A stretch of DNA of 14,089 nucleotides. It comes from an uncultured Prevotella sp. (GTDB lineage: Bacteria > Bacteroidota > Bacteroidia > Bacteroidales > Bacteroidaceae). Of the stretch, positions 6,300-13,401 are shown piece by piece. Location of the stretch: NCBI GenBank assembly GCA_905198745.1, contig CAJKDU010000052.1, positions 1 through 14,089 of the forward strand, given 5' to 3'. The notes below the pieces were generated by a model. That model had not been told where the DNA came from. It did not search any database and saw nothing but the letters and a program-made list of their open reading frames with translations. Within the stretch, counting starts at the first letter, position 1; each line of letters begins with the position of its first letter. The position numbers and the translations under genes are program-made.

Positions 6300-7541
6300 T
6301 TATAGATAGACAAGGGTGCTTGTCTTTTCGGGGGCAAATATTTCCTGTGCCACTTCTTGAAGTTGCCGGCTGTCGAGGGCGTCGATGTGTTGGTAGAGTG
6401 AGGTAATGTCTTTCTCCCAACCATAATGCAGAAAACTCTTGCCGAAGTCAAGGGCAAAGTTCTCCCGGTTGTCGCATGCCACTCCTATTTGTCCTTTTAT
6501 CTGTCGCTTGGCGGCACGGAGTTGCGCGTCGGAGAGGGGACAGTTCATCAGTTTGTCCAGCTCCTTGCGCACCAAGTGCTCACACCGCCTTACATCCTTT
6601 GCGTCGCATCCGAAGTAGACACACCACAACCCTGTGTCGGAATAGCTCACCATGCTGCTTTCCACAGAGTACACGAGTCCGTGCCGTTCACGGAGTGACA
6701 GGTTGAGGCGTGTGTTCATGCTGGGACCGCCCAAAACGTTGTTGAGCAGATAGAGTGCCATGCGCTTTTCGTTGTGCACGTCATACGCTATGTTGCCCAT
6801 CATCACATGTGCCTGGTGTGTGTGCCTGTCTGTTTCAACGGTTTGCGGCCTGTAATTTGTCAAGGGGATGTTATTGGCAGGAACCGACAAGTCTGCCATG
6901 ACAGGACGGGAAGGGGCAAAGTCGGATGTGGCTTTCTCGAGCAACTTTACCAGCCGTCTGAAGTCCACGTCACCGTAAGCAAAGAACACGGCATTGTCGG
7001 GACGGTAGAACTTTCCGGTGAACTGCAGGGCATCTGCTGTTTTGTAGGTGCGCAGTTGGTCGGCGTCGCCCAGTATCTTATGCCCCAGGGGATGCTCCTT
7101 GAACACCAGGTTCTCGAAGTCGTCGTAGATAAGTTCTGCGGGAGAGTCGTTGTATATTTCTATTTCGTCGCAAATCACCTCTACTTCCTTGTCGAGTTCC
7201 GCCTGCGGATAAGTGCTGTGGAACACGATGTCGGTGAGTAAGTCTACTGCTTTGGGCAGATGTTCATGCAGGATGGCAGCATAATACACGGTGTCTTCCT
7301 TGTTGGTGTAGGCGTTGAGGTCGCCTCCCACACATTCAAGGCTGTTGATAATATGGATAGCGTTCCTGCGTTTGGTTCCCTTGAATGTGGTGTGTTCGCA
7401 ATAGTGGGCTATTCCCTCCAGTTCTCGGCTTTCATCGCGGGAACCGGCATTGATTTCATATCCGCAGTAGACTACGGGTGATGCCGAAGGCAGATGTATG
7501 ATACGTAGTCCGTTGGAAAGAGTAGTTGTGTTGTAATTCAT
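6300..7541 (-). CDS. M16 family zinc metallopeptidase
   Basis: A 413-residue peptidase of the M16 (pitrilysin/insulinase/MPP) clan. The inverted zinc motif HxxEH is present as HYCEH (His46, Glu49 as catalytic base, His50). The third zinc ligand is Glu126 in CDEIEIYND, 75 residues after His50, the usual spacing. Other family blocks are the N-terminal LSNGLRIIHLPS, the GGDLNAYTNKEDTVYYA strand (72-88) and, in the second, inactive M16 domain (about 190-400), YLLNNVLGGPSMNTRLNLSLRERHGLVYSVES. One M16 pair of about 410 residues matches bacterial processing-peptidase-like members. No signal peptide is seen, so the protein is probably cytoplasmic, though members of this family are also found in the periplasm. 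It is monocistronic, convergent with DUF3332 and divergent from the glutaminase-like gene. Confidence 0.95.
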   Translation of the reverse strand: MNYNTTTLSNGLRIIHLPSASPVVYCGYEINAGSRDESRELEGIAHYCEHTTFKGTKRRNAIHIINSLECVGGDLNAYTNKEDTVYYAAILHEHLPKAVDLLTDIVFHSTYPQAELDKEVEVICDEIEIYNDSPAELIYDDFENLVFKEHPLGHKILGDADQLRTYKTADALQFTGKFYRPDNAVFFAYGDVDFRRLVKLLEKATSDFAPSRPVMADLSVPANNIPLTNYRPQTVETDRHTHQAHVMMGNIAYDVHNEKRMALYLLNNVLGGPSMNTRLNLSLRERHGLVYSVESSMVSYSDTGLWCVYFGCDAKDVRRCEHLVRKELDKLMNCPLSDAQLRAAKRQIKGQIGVACDNRENFALDFGKSFLHYGWEKDITSLYQHIDALDSRQLQEVAQEIFAPEKTSTLVYL

Positions 7542-7699
7542 TGTTTCCTATGAAAGGCTACAAGCAGAGGCCGTTTGTTTGCTTCGGAAGTTCTTGGTTG
7601 CTTGTCTGTCGTTTCTTGTTACGGCACACCTTATATTTGTTCTATTCCTCTGTGTAGCATAGCCAAGCGTTCAATGCAAGTTCGCCTTATATTTGTCCA

Positions 7700-7707
7700 C
7701 AAAATTA
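7700..7707 (-). promoter_or_regulatory. candidate -7 element of the M16 peptidase gene
   Basis: The minus strand reads TAATTTTG, a full TAnnTTTG match, but 158 bases upstream of the start at 7541, which implies a leader of about 150 bases. A closer promoter was not seen. Confidence 0.4.
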
Positions 7708-7794
7708 CGATGGTTTTTGCACATCTACAACTTTTTCTCAAGCAAAAACTAAAAAAGGTGAGGAATTGGGGTACCCGATTTCAATCCTTTGCGA

Positions 7795-7802
7795 TATGTT
7801 TG
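7795..7802 (+). promoter_or_regulatory. candidate -7 element of the glutaminase-like gene
   Basis: TATGTTTG is a full TAnnTTTG match, about 85 bases before the preferred start at 7888 and the nearest of three plus-strand matches in this gap. Confidence 0.5.
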
Positions 7803-7887
7803 TAGAAGCTAATGATGCACAGAACGTTTAGAATCCTGACACATAAATTTATGTTGAATGTATTACTCATTTAAATATATGTGGATT

Positions 7888-9105
7888 ATGAAGAAAAGTA
7901 GAGCTGTCGAAGTCCTGGCCTTTTGTATGGTCGCCATCTCCTTGTTCTCCTGCACTTCCATAGACAAGTCCGACTTGTCCTCGGTATTGGGGGAGAACAG
8001 GATGGCTTTTGAACTGCTGCCGACGAGCAATGATGCTGCTGTTACAACTCTGGTGCCCCGGTTCGTGTTTCCGAACAGCGACAAGCGGAGCCTGACCATT
8101 ATGGCAGACACTTTAGGACCGCAGTATCATTTGACGCTGATCGCCGAGAATGTCAAGACTTGCAGTGACATAATTGATGTTGCTTATCTGAATGGTTTGG
8201 AGGTAGAACTAAAGTACACCAAGAAAAACCATGAAGTGAGTTCCGTAAGACTGTTGTGTGGAAAGACAAGAGATAGTTCGCCGATTCTTACTACGGAATG
8301 GGTGTCTGCTCTCAAGACAAATATTCCGACAGCTAAATGGAGGAATATAAGAATCGTAGGGCATCATTGGATGGATAAATCTAAGGCAAAATTAATAATA
8401 CAGCCGATGTTCCCGTATGATATGATTTTGTGGGGAAATACTCCGAATTTTGAACAATGCCTACATATCATCGAGTTTGCGGAAAACAATCATTTGAGGG
8501 TGGATTTGCTTTTCGTCGGAGATACCTATGAAATTGTCGCTTTGAGATTAAGCAATGCCGTAGAACAAACGGGGTGGAAAATCGTGGGGACAAGGTTTTA
8601 TCGCACCAGAACGCAACCAAAGGAATGTAGTGTCTTGACCGAGGAAGAACTTCAACGAGTCTTTAGTAGGATAGTAGCAAATTCATGTGATAAAGATAAT
8701 AGACCGGACAGATATCCATGCATACCATTTGGATATGCTACGGATGGTTGTTTAGCACGTGCTCATGCTATGCGAAGACTTATTAATTCTTTGGGGTATG
8801 AGTGTCATAAGGCTTTTATGCGGTATGGCTTGATTTGTAAAAAGTATGCCCATTCATCCTCATTGGCAGAGAATGGATGGGCATATATTATGGTTCGTTT
8901 ACAGCACTTTGATGCTGCTGGGCAGCGACATGGTGTTGCCGTTGATTTTGAGCGGGAAGTTGGGGTTGTCGTTTCCGAAGTTAGTGACAAAGAGCCAGAA
9001 GTTCTCCTCCATGAGTTTCGCCTTCAGCTTGCTGTTGATGGTTATGCTCTTGAGCGTCTTGCAGTCGGAAAAAGACGATTCACTGATTTCCGTGACGTTG
9101 GGTAG
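7888..9105 (+). CDS. protein-glutaminase-like lipoprotein, 3' end probably lost
   Basis: I start it at 7888 because MKKSRAVEVLAFCMVAISLFSC is a clean lipoprotein signal (Cys22); an in-frame ATG at 7858 would add ten residues. Residues 68-123 and 168-221 look like two divergent copies of one module (compare IIDVAYLNGLEVELKY and IIEFAENNHLRVDLLF). Residues about 284-333 match the core of bacterial protein-glutaminase (glutamine deamidase) domains: DGCLARAHAMRRLI with candidate nucleophile Cys288, then LGYECHKAF and NGWAY. In that family W-x-Y is followed by the catalytic His, but Ile334 stands here. From 8899 on, residues 338-406 are simply the antisense of the convergent BspA-like gene. The part before about 8890 is visibly more AT-rich than what follows. 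I infer a C-terminally truncated, probably inactive remnant with a run-on tail. An intact divergent protein with a genuine overlap is possible but less likely. Confidence 0.6.
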   Translation: MKKSRAVEVLAFCMVAISLFSCTSIDKSDLSSVLGENRMAFELLPTSNDAAVTTLVPRFVFPNSDKRSLTIMADTLGPQYHLTLIAENVKTCSDIIDVAYLNGLEVELKYTKKNHEVSSVRLLCGKTRDSSPILTTEWVSALKTNIPTAKWRNIRIVGHHWMDKSKAKLIIQPMFPYDMILWGNTPNFEQCLHIIEFAENNHLRVDLLFVGDTYEIVALRLSNAVEQTGWKIVGTRFYRTRTQPKECSVLTEEELQRVFSRIVANSCDKDNRPDRYPCIPFGYATDGCLARAHAMRRLINSLGYECHKAFMRYGLICKKYAHSSSLAENGWAYIMVRLQHFDAAGQRHGVAVDFEREVGVVVSEVSDKEPEVLLHEFRLQLAVDGYALERLAVGKRRFTDFRDVG

Positions 9106-10689
9106 ATAGAGCGACGTGATGGAGCAACCGGCAAAAGCGTCATCGTCAACCTTAGTGATGGTGGTGGGCAGGTCCAGCTTTGTGAGACTCTTGCAGCCGT
9201 CGAACATTTTCTGTGGCAGCGTGCGGAGGTTCTTGGGCAGCACGACGTTGGTGAGTGCGGAACAGCCGCTGAACATGTCGTAGCTCATGTCTGCACTGAG
9301 AGAAGCCGGGAAGGTGACGCTTTGCAGTTTGGGGCAACGCATGAAGCACCCTTGTATTTCTTTCATGCTCGTCGCTGCGAAGACCGCCTTCGTCAGGTTC
9401 TTACAGTCGGCGAAAGCCGAGCCGCGAACCACTTGTGTAGAGGCGGGTATGGTTATTTCAGTCAGTGCTGTGCCACGGAAAGCGCTGTTGCCGATTTCCT
9501 TGAGTGTGGAAGGCAGTTTGATAGAGCGTATCTTTGCCTCTTGGAAAGCGCTGGCAACAATCTCTGTCACCGGATACATCACGCCGGCATGTTCCACTTT
9601 GTCTGGGATGACGATATCCTTTCCATCCACGGCAATCTTGACCACTTCCTTCACGTACGCTTGTTTGTAGTGGGTATGTATGATGTAAATCACGCCACCA
9701 ATGTCTATCGTTGAACCGCTCTTGCCGGCATTGCTTACGACGGTGGCTTTCTGTCCTGTCGATGTGCGTACCTGCTGTTTGTTGGGTTCTGGGTCCCACT
9801 TGGTCCAGGTAATCTTGTGGGCATCTTTCAGTCCGCCGTGTTTTTCGAAGTACTCCTTCATTCTGTCCGGATTCTCAAACATGTTGACCTTGAAGAGCGG
9901 TTCGATGGACGAACGTACCAATGCCTTGTAGACACCGCCTTGCAGTATCTCGACAATTTGATCGTGCGCCAAGTTGATGACCCAGTTGTATGTGTCTGTA
10001 TCCGCATATTCTGATCTCACATCCCTAATCTTTTCTTCCATTTTCTCGAGAGCCGAACAACGGTCATACAGCACTTCCTTAACCTGACTCAGATATTGGG
10101 CTGCAGGCGAAAGGCTCATGTCGGCATAGGTGTGCGCATTGGACAGCATTTCGTAGACAGCGACAAGACTCTCGTTGGTCAGTTTGGTTGCCACGGGTTG
10201 CTTGTCTCTCCATGCCACCTGTTTGCTCGCCTCTTTGGGCGGCTGCACGGGTTTGTAGTTCAGTCGGCCTTCTGCCGCATCTATGTCATAGCCCAATGGG
10301 GCAAACAGTGCCGTGTGCTGCTCGGGTATGCGCACTGTCGGCTTCTCGTCCTCGGCATTGCGGTTGCCGTCGGGTCCTAACACGGCAGTGGCATAGTCGT
10401 TGAGCTGTTTGTCGCGTGCCTTTTGTTTGGCCGACGACTTTCCTTTCATCTTTACTGGCGACGAAGTCACCTTGCCTATGGTCACCTTGCTCACCGCATC
10501 GTTGGCAGCACTGTTGACGGTGCCCGTCACTTTGTTCACGGCTTTGCGCTCCATGTTCTTGCCGATATTCTTGCTCACGTTCTTCAGTTTCCCCAATAGT
10601 CCCTGGGCTTGCATGGGGCAGGGCGCAGCCATCAGACATGCGCAGAAAAGGGCAATCAGTTGAATTCTCATAAGTCTTTTGGTGTTCAT
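8899..10689 (-). CDS. secreted BspA-like leucine-rich repeat protein
   Basis: A 596-residue exported protein. The start MNTKRLMRIQLIALF leads into a signal peptide cleaved near MQAQG (about residue 28-29). Residues 30-330 are a basic, helix-rich region (KNVSKNIGKNMERKAVNKVTG and later DRCSALEKMEEKIRD) with no family I recognise. Residues about 331-370 form a small beta domain (GGVIYIIHTHYKQAYVKEV, then IPDKVEHAGVMYPVTEI). Residues about 371-554 are BspA-type (LRR_5) repeats following IxLPxxLxxIxxxAFxxCxxLT, for example IRSIKLPSTLKEIGNSAF and LTNVVLPKNLRTLPQKMF. Such repeats mediate adhesion or protein binding at the surface in other Bacteroidales, but the partner here is unknown. No C-terminal sorting tail is visible: the protein ends NTMSLPSSIKVL. 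No terminator follows the stop, consistent with loss of its 3' flank. Confidence 0.9.
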   Translation of the reverse strand: MNTKRLMRIQLIALFCACLMAAPCPMQAQGLLGKLKNVSKNIGKNMERKAVNKVTGTVNSAANDAVSKVTIGKVTSSPVKMKGKSSAKQKARDKQLNDYATAVLGPDGNRNAEDEKPTVRIPEQHTALFAPLGYDIDAAEGRLNYKPVQPPKEASKQVAWRDKQPVATKLTNESLVAVYEMLSNAHTYADMSLSPAAQYLSQVKEVLYDRCSALEKMEEKIRDVRSEYADTDTYNWVINLAHDQIVEILQGGVYKALVRSSIEPLFKVNMFENPDRMKEYFEKHGGLKDAHKITWTKWDPEPNKQQVRTSTGQKATVVSNAGKSGSTIDIGGVIYIIHTHYKQAYVKEVVKIAVDGKDIVIPDKVEHAGVMYPVTEIVASAFQEAKIRSIKLPSTLKEIGNSAFRGTALTEITIPASTQVVRGSAFADCKNLTKAVFAATSMKEIQGCFMRCPKLQSVTFPASLSADMSYDMFSGCSALTNVVLPKNLRTLPQKMFDGCKSLTKLDLPTTITKVDDDAFAGCSITSLYLPNVTEISESSFSDCKTLKSITINSKLKAKLMEENFWLFVTNFGNDNPNFPLKINGNTMSLPSSIKVL

Positions 10690-10766
10690 AGTTGTTGTGG
10701 TTTTGTTCGTGTTTAATGTGTGTGGTTATAAAAAAGGAGGTTAATGATGTTTTACTATCATGTCGG

Positions 10767-10800
10767 CAAATATACAAAATAATTTCCAATTCATTCAAAA
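10767..10800 (-). promoter_or_regulatory. promoter of the BspA-like gene
   Basis: On the minus strand TTTTG (10800-10796) is followed after 21 bases by TATATTTG (10774-10767), a good Bacteroidetes -33/-7 pair. Transcription would begin near 10760, giving a leader of about 70 bases. Confidence 0.8.
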
Positions 10801-10880
10801 AGCAGAGACAAATTGTAGGTGAGAACCGAAAAAACTTTCCGGCGATGGAAATATGTCCCTATAGATTGTAGCATTTTACC

Positions 10881-10911
10881 TTTGCACCAAGCGGGAAAAA
10901 CCTTAAATTTG
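10881..10911 (+). promoter_or_regulatory. promoter of the pectinesterase-like gene
   Basis: TTTG (10881-10884) and TAAATTTG (10904-10911) are separated by 19 bases, the expected -33/-7 spacing. The start codon at 10948 follows about 30 bases after the predicted start site. TACCTTTG (10877-10884) overlaps the -33 box and could be a second -7 element. Confidence 0.75.
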
Positions 10912-10947
10912 CAACATTGAACGACTATAACCAATAAACCGAAGAAT

Positions 10948-12447
10948 ATGAAAAAGACTTTTCTCATGCTTTCCCTGTGCGCCCTTTCGCTGGCAGGATG
11001 GGCCAAGGGCCTTGCCTTGTATCCTCAACACAAGTCCACAAACGTGAATGTGGACACGCGTCTGACCCTTTCTTTCGACAAGACTCCAAGGGTGGGGCAG
11101 AGCGGATGGATACGTGTCTACGACCTTACCACCGGTCTGGCCGTAGACAGTCTGGACCTCAGTCTGCCTGCAGGGCCCACTGAGTCGCAGCCGAGGCTGG
11201 CTTCTGCCGTCTACACTCCCGTGCCCTACAACTATTCTCCGCGCCGTGCCACCAACCGCGACACCAAGCCCGGCACGGCGTCGGGCGTCAACAAACCCGA
11301 TTCCGGACTTTACCAGCTCAACATCATCGGCGGATTCACCGATGGCTTCCACTTCCATCCCGTGCTTGTCAGGGGCAACAAGGCGGTGATTTATCTCCAC
11401 AACAATGTGCTTGAATATGGCCATCAGTATGCCGTAACCGTCGACCGGGGAGCGATAGTGAGTGCCGACGGCAAGTTCAAGGGCATCCGCAAAGGCGAAT
11501 GGACCTTTACTGTGAAAGCCACAGAGCCAAATCCTGCCGACCGCACCCTTGTGGTGAGTGCCGACGGCACGGCCGATTACTCCACCCTGCAGGGCGCCAT
11601 GGACCGTGTGCCCGACAACATTGTCACTCCTGCCGAGGGCTGGACAGTGAAGGTGAAGAACGGCGACTACGAGGAGATAGTCTATTTCCGCAACAAGCAA
11701 TATGTGCGCCTGCAGGGCGAGTCGCGCGACGGAGTGGTGGTGCACTATGCCAACAACGAGGTATTCAATCCTCATCCGCTCGACATCAAGACCAATGAGT
11801 GGCCCGGCACCTTCCCCTCTCGCCGTGCTGCCTTTGCCATTGACAACTGCCGATACATCACCGTGACCGACATGACCATCAAGACCGACCTGGAAGGACA
11901 GGCCGAAGGACTCCTTGTCAACGGCAGCCACAACACCTTTAGCAACGTCCACATCATTGGCTCGGGCGATGCCCTTCAGACCAATGGCAGTGCCGATTAC
12001 AAGGACTGCACCGTGGATGGCGGTGGCGATACGGTGCTCGGCCGTGGTCCGGCGTTCTTTGAGCGTTGCAGTTTGCGTAGCAAGGGTGCTTTCATGTGGA
12101 TTCGCAACACCAATGCCAACCATGGCGACGTGTTTGTGAACTGCACCTTTGAAGGTTTGGGCGACGACACCGAACTGGCTCGTTCGCCGGTCAACAAGGG
12201 CACAGGCTATCCTTATGCTGAGGCGGTGCTTATCGGTTGCAAACTGAAGAACATTGCTCCTTGCGGATGGAAGAGCATAGACGGCGACACCACCTATGTG
12301 CGCTTTTGGGAGTTCGACAGCCGTGATTTCAACGGCAACCCCGTAGACGTAAGCCGCCGTCACCCGGCTTCCCGCCAACTTAACGCTGAGAAAGACAAGG
12401 CAATCATAGCAAGTTACAAGAGCCGCCAGTTTGTTTTGGGCTGGTAA
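10948..12447 (+). CDS. secreted pectinesterase-like protein (CE8 family)
   Basis: A 499-residue exported protein with a signal peptide (residues 1-19, cleavage at GWA-KG). Residues 22-190 look like an Ig-like (Big_5/SbsA-type) domain: LYPQHKSTNVNVDTRLTLSFD at one end, GHQYAVTVDRGAIVS and EWTFTVK at the other. Residues about 199-470 resemble a right-handed beta-helix pectinesterase, beginning LVVSADGTADYSTLQGAMDRVP. Pectinesterases demethylate homogalacturonan. The two catalytic Asp positions appear kept: Asp341 in SGDALQ (usual QDTL) and Asp361 in GGGDTVLG (usual VDFIFG). The Gln before the first Asp is Gly, and the usual LGRPW with the substrate-binding Arg is not recognisable (GWKS at 440-443 may be its place). 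Substrate or activity may therefore differ. No polysaccharide lyase, SusC/D pair or regulator is adjacent. It has its own promoter and terminator. Confidence 0.88.
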   Translation: MKKTFLMLSLCALSLAGWAKGLALYPQHKSTNVNVDTRLTLSFDKTPRVGQSGWIRVYDLTTGLAVDSLDLSLPAGPTESQPRLASAVYTPVPYNYSPRRATNRDTKPGTASGVNKPDSGLYQLNIIGGFTDGFHFHPVLVRGNKAVIYLHNNVLEYGHQYAVTVDRGAIVSADGKFKGIRKGEWTFTVKATEPNPADRTLVVSADGTADYSTLQGAMDRVPDNIVTPAEGWTVKVKNGDYEEIVYFRNKQYVRLQGESRDGVVVHYANNEVFNPHPLDIKTNEWPGTFPSRRAAFAIDNCRYITVTDMTIKTDLEGQAEGLLVNGSHNTFSNVHIIGSGDALQTNGSADYKDCTVDGGGDTVLGRGPAFFERCSLRSKGAFMWIRNTNANHGDVFVNCTFEGLGDDTELARSPVNKGTGYPYAEAVLIGCKLKNIAPCGWKSIDGDTTYVRFWEFDSRDFNGNPVDVSRRHPASRQLNAEKDKAIIASYKSRQFVLGW

Positions 12448-12735
12448 TCCGTGCTCGTAGGATCCGCTCCCTACTCAGTTGCCAATCTTTGCCGACCGCC
12501 TTTTCTTCCGCCAGCGGTCTGCTCCATGTCCCCTCACAGCCGTCTTCCACTTGGGATACGGCAGTGAGGGGACAAATTTTTTCCGCCCTACCGCTACGTT
12601 TCCTACAGAGCGTCTTGTCTTTAAAAAGCCCGTGAAAATCGGTTCTTCTGCCATTCGTAGTGACAATGGAATTGAGATGAGTATCACTTCCGAACCGGAT
12701 ATGCCCGCCAACTTGCCCTTTTGCCGTTTATCAGT
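12448..12735. other. intergenic region downstream of the pectinesterase
   Basis: Apart from the terminator at 12528-12584 nothing recognisable is present. The plus-strand open frame at 12479-12778 and the minus-strand one at 12475-12711 both run through the terminator hairpin and have low-complexity, unfamily-like translations. Confidence 0.6.
12528..12584 (+). terminator. rho-independent terminator of the pectinesterase gene
   Basis: GTCCCCTCAC-A-GCCGT (12528-12543) pairs with ACGGC-A-GTGAGGGGAC (12558-12573): 15 pairs with one A-A mismatch and a 14-base loop, followed by AAATTTTTTCC. It lies about 80 bases after the stop codon. Confidence 0.88.
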
Positions 12736-12788
12736 GGCAGACTTGCGGTGTGCTAATGGCAGACTTGCGGTGCGCTAATGGCAGACTT
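12736..12788. repeat. 22-bp tandem repeat, about 2.4 copies
   Basis: GGCAGACTTGCGGTGTGCTAAT (22 bases, 12736-12757) is followed by a copy differing by one base (12758-12779) and a partial third copy GGCAGACTT (12780-12788). It lies just beyond the broken end of the ECF sigma pseudogene. Confidence 0.9.
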
Positions 12789-12830
12789 AGACTTGGTCCC
12801 ACAGTTTGGGGCAATCCATTTGAACTTGAC

Positions 12831-12853
12831 GAGTGATAGATGAGTGATAGAAG
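12831..12853. repeat. AGTGATAGAT repeat fragment (copy C)
   Basis: GAGTGATAGATGAGTGATAG (12831-12850) is identical to the left arm of the copy A hairpin (1918-1937). Read on the minus strand it marks the point where the ECF sigma frame stops resembling its family (YELLSLIYHSSSS). Confidence 0.85.
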
Positions 12854-13184
12854 CTCGTAGATGCGTTGGATGCGTTGTTCCGTTTCGCTGAGTTCCGGCG
12901 GCATTTCTATGGCGGCATCGGCGTAGATGACCCGGTAGAAGTCGGCATAGCGGTTGGAGGCTGCCCATCGCCGCTTTTGGTCGACGGCCTTGTTGAAGAC
13001 AATCTGCGAGATGTAGCTGTAATACTTATCCGCTGTGAGCGTGGTGTGGTATTTCCACAATTGAGCGAAAGACTCCCAAGATGTCACGGCACACTTCATC
13101 ATCTTTCACCATTTGATAGGCGAAATAATAAAGGCGGGAATAGTATTCCCTGAAGAACCGTTCAAAGTCTTTTCTGGCTTCCAC
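12851..13184 (-). pseudogene. ECF-type RNA polymerase sigma factor, frameshifted and truncated
   Basis: From a GTG at 13184 the minus strand reads VEARKDFERFFREYYSRLYY, then FAYQMVKDDEVCRDI, a clear sigma region 2 start. The frame then goes wrong (LGVFRSIVEIPHHAHSG, stop). The shifted frame continues the family sequence: ESFAQLWKYHTTLTADKYYS, YISQIVFNKAVDQKRRWAAS, then ETEQRIQRIYEL. The shift (net two bases lost or one gained) lies at about 13073-13080 in TTGGGAG. After RIYEL the expected region 4 helix-turn-helix is absent, replaced by the AGTGATAGAT repeat and other sequence. An intact gene would encode a Bacteroidetes ECF sigma factor of about 170-190 residues, often paired with a FecR-type anti-sigma. 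No such partner is seen. Its true start is unclear: no ATG lies upstream, and the frame stays open toward the tRNA hairpin. Confidence 0.85.
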
Positions 13185-13222
13185 GCTCTCTCTTCTATAT
13201 GCTTGTTTGTGGATTGATATGA

Positions 13223-13260
13223 AAGCAGCGACTTATGAATTTCTTCATAAGTCGCTGCTT
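13223..13260 (-). terminator. hairpin downstream of the tRNA (probable terminator)
   Basis: A perfect 17-bp stem (13223-13239 with 13244-13260) closes a 4-base loop that reads GAAA on the minus strand. It starts 3 bases after the tRNA 3' end and is followed by TTTC, a short T-run for a terminator, so it could also act as a 3' processing or stabilising structure. Confidence 0.7.
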
Positions 13261-13263
13261 ACG

Positions 13264-13337
13264 TGGGCCATCTAGGGCTTGAACCTAGGACCTCCAGATT
13301 ATGAGTCTGTTGCTCTAACCAACTGAGCTAAAAGCCC
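13264..13337 (-). tRNA. tRNA with CAU anticodon (elongator Met or Ile2)
   Basis: A 74-base cloverleaf. The acceptor stem is GGGCTTT/ATGGCCC with one U-U mismatch. The D arm is GCTC/GAGC with AGTTGGTTA. The anticodon stem-loop is ACAGA-CTCATAA-TCTGG, giving CAT, with an A-G pair at its top. The T arm is CTAGG-TTCAAGC-CCTAG and the discriminator is A. CCA is not encoded. It is not initiator-like, since it lacks the three G-C pairs at the base of the anticodon stem. CAT may mean elongator Met or, after TilS lysidine modification, Ile reading AUA; sequence alone does not settle it. Confidence 0.95.
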
Positions 13338-13369
13338 GGCTCATCCATTGAGGGATAAGTTTTCGTCTG

Positions 13370-13401
13370 CAAAGGTAGAGTTTTTCCACGATATTTCCAA
13401 A
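13370..13401 (-). promoter_or_regulatory. promoter of the tRNA gene
   Basis: On the minus strand TTTG (13401-13398) is followed after 20 bases by TACCTTTG (13377-13370). Transcription would begin near 13363, about 26 bases before the mature tRNA 5' end. Confidence 0.8.

Larger units (their letters stand above)
7542..7857. other. divergent intergenic region with several -7-like motifs
   Basis: This 316-base gap holds no credible gene; the only open frame (76 codons from 7575) has no recognisable sequence. It contains four TAnnTTTG matches: plus strand at 7632-7639, 7688-7695 and 7795-7802, and minus strand at 7700-7707. The first two lie in a repeated 12-base string CCTTATATTTGT about 56 bases apart. 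None has a well-spaced TTTG at -33. Confidence 0.5.

Noticed and set aside
10903..12378. 491-codon minus-strand open frame opposite the pectinesterase
   Set aside because: It is the antisense shadow of a well-supported gene with signal peptide, promoter and family motifs on the plus strand. The minus translation is His/Val/Gly-rich without recognisable domains.
12475..12735. Possible detached region 4 of the ECF sigma factor beyond the repeats
   Set aside because: No helix-turn-helix-like sequence could be read in any minus-strand frame of this stretch.
12479..12778. 99-codon plus-strand open frame after the pectinesterase
   Set aside because: It runs straight through the terminator hairpin and the 22-bp tandem repeat, and its translation resembles no family.
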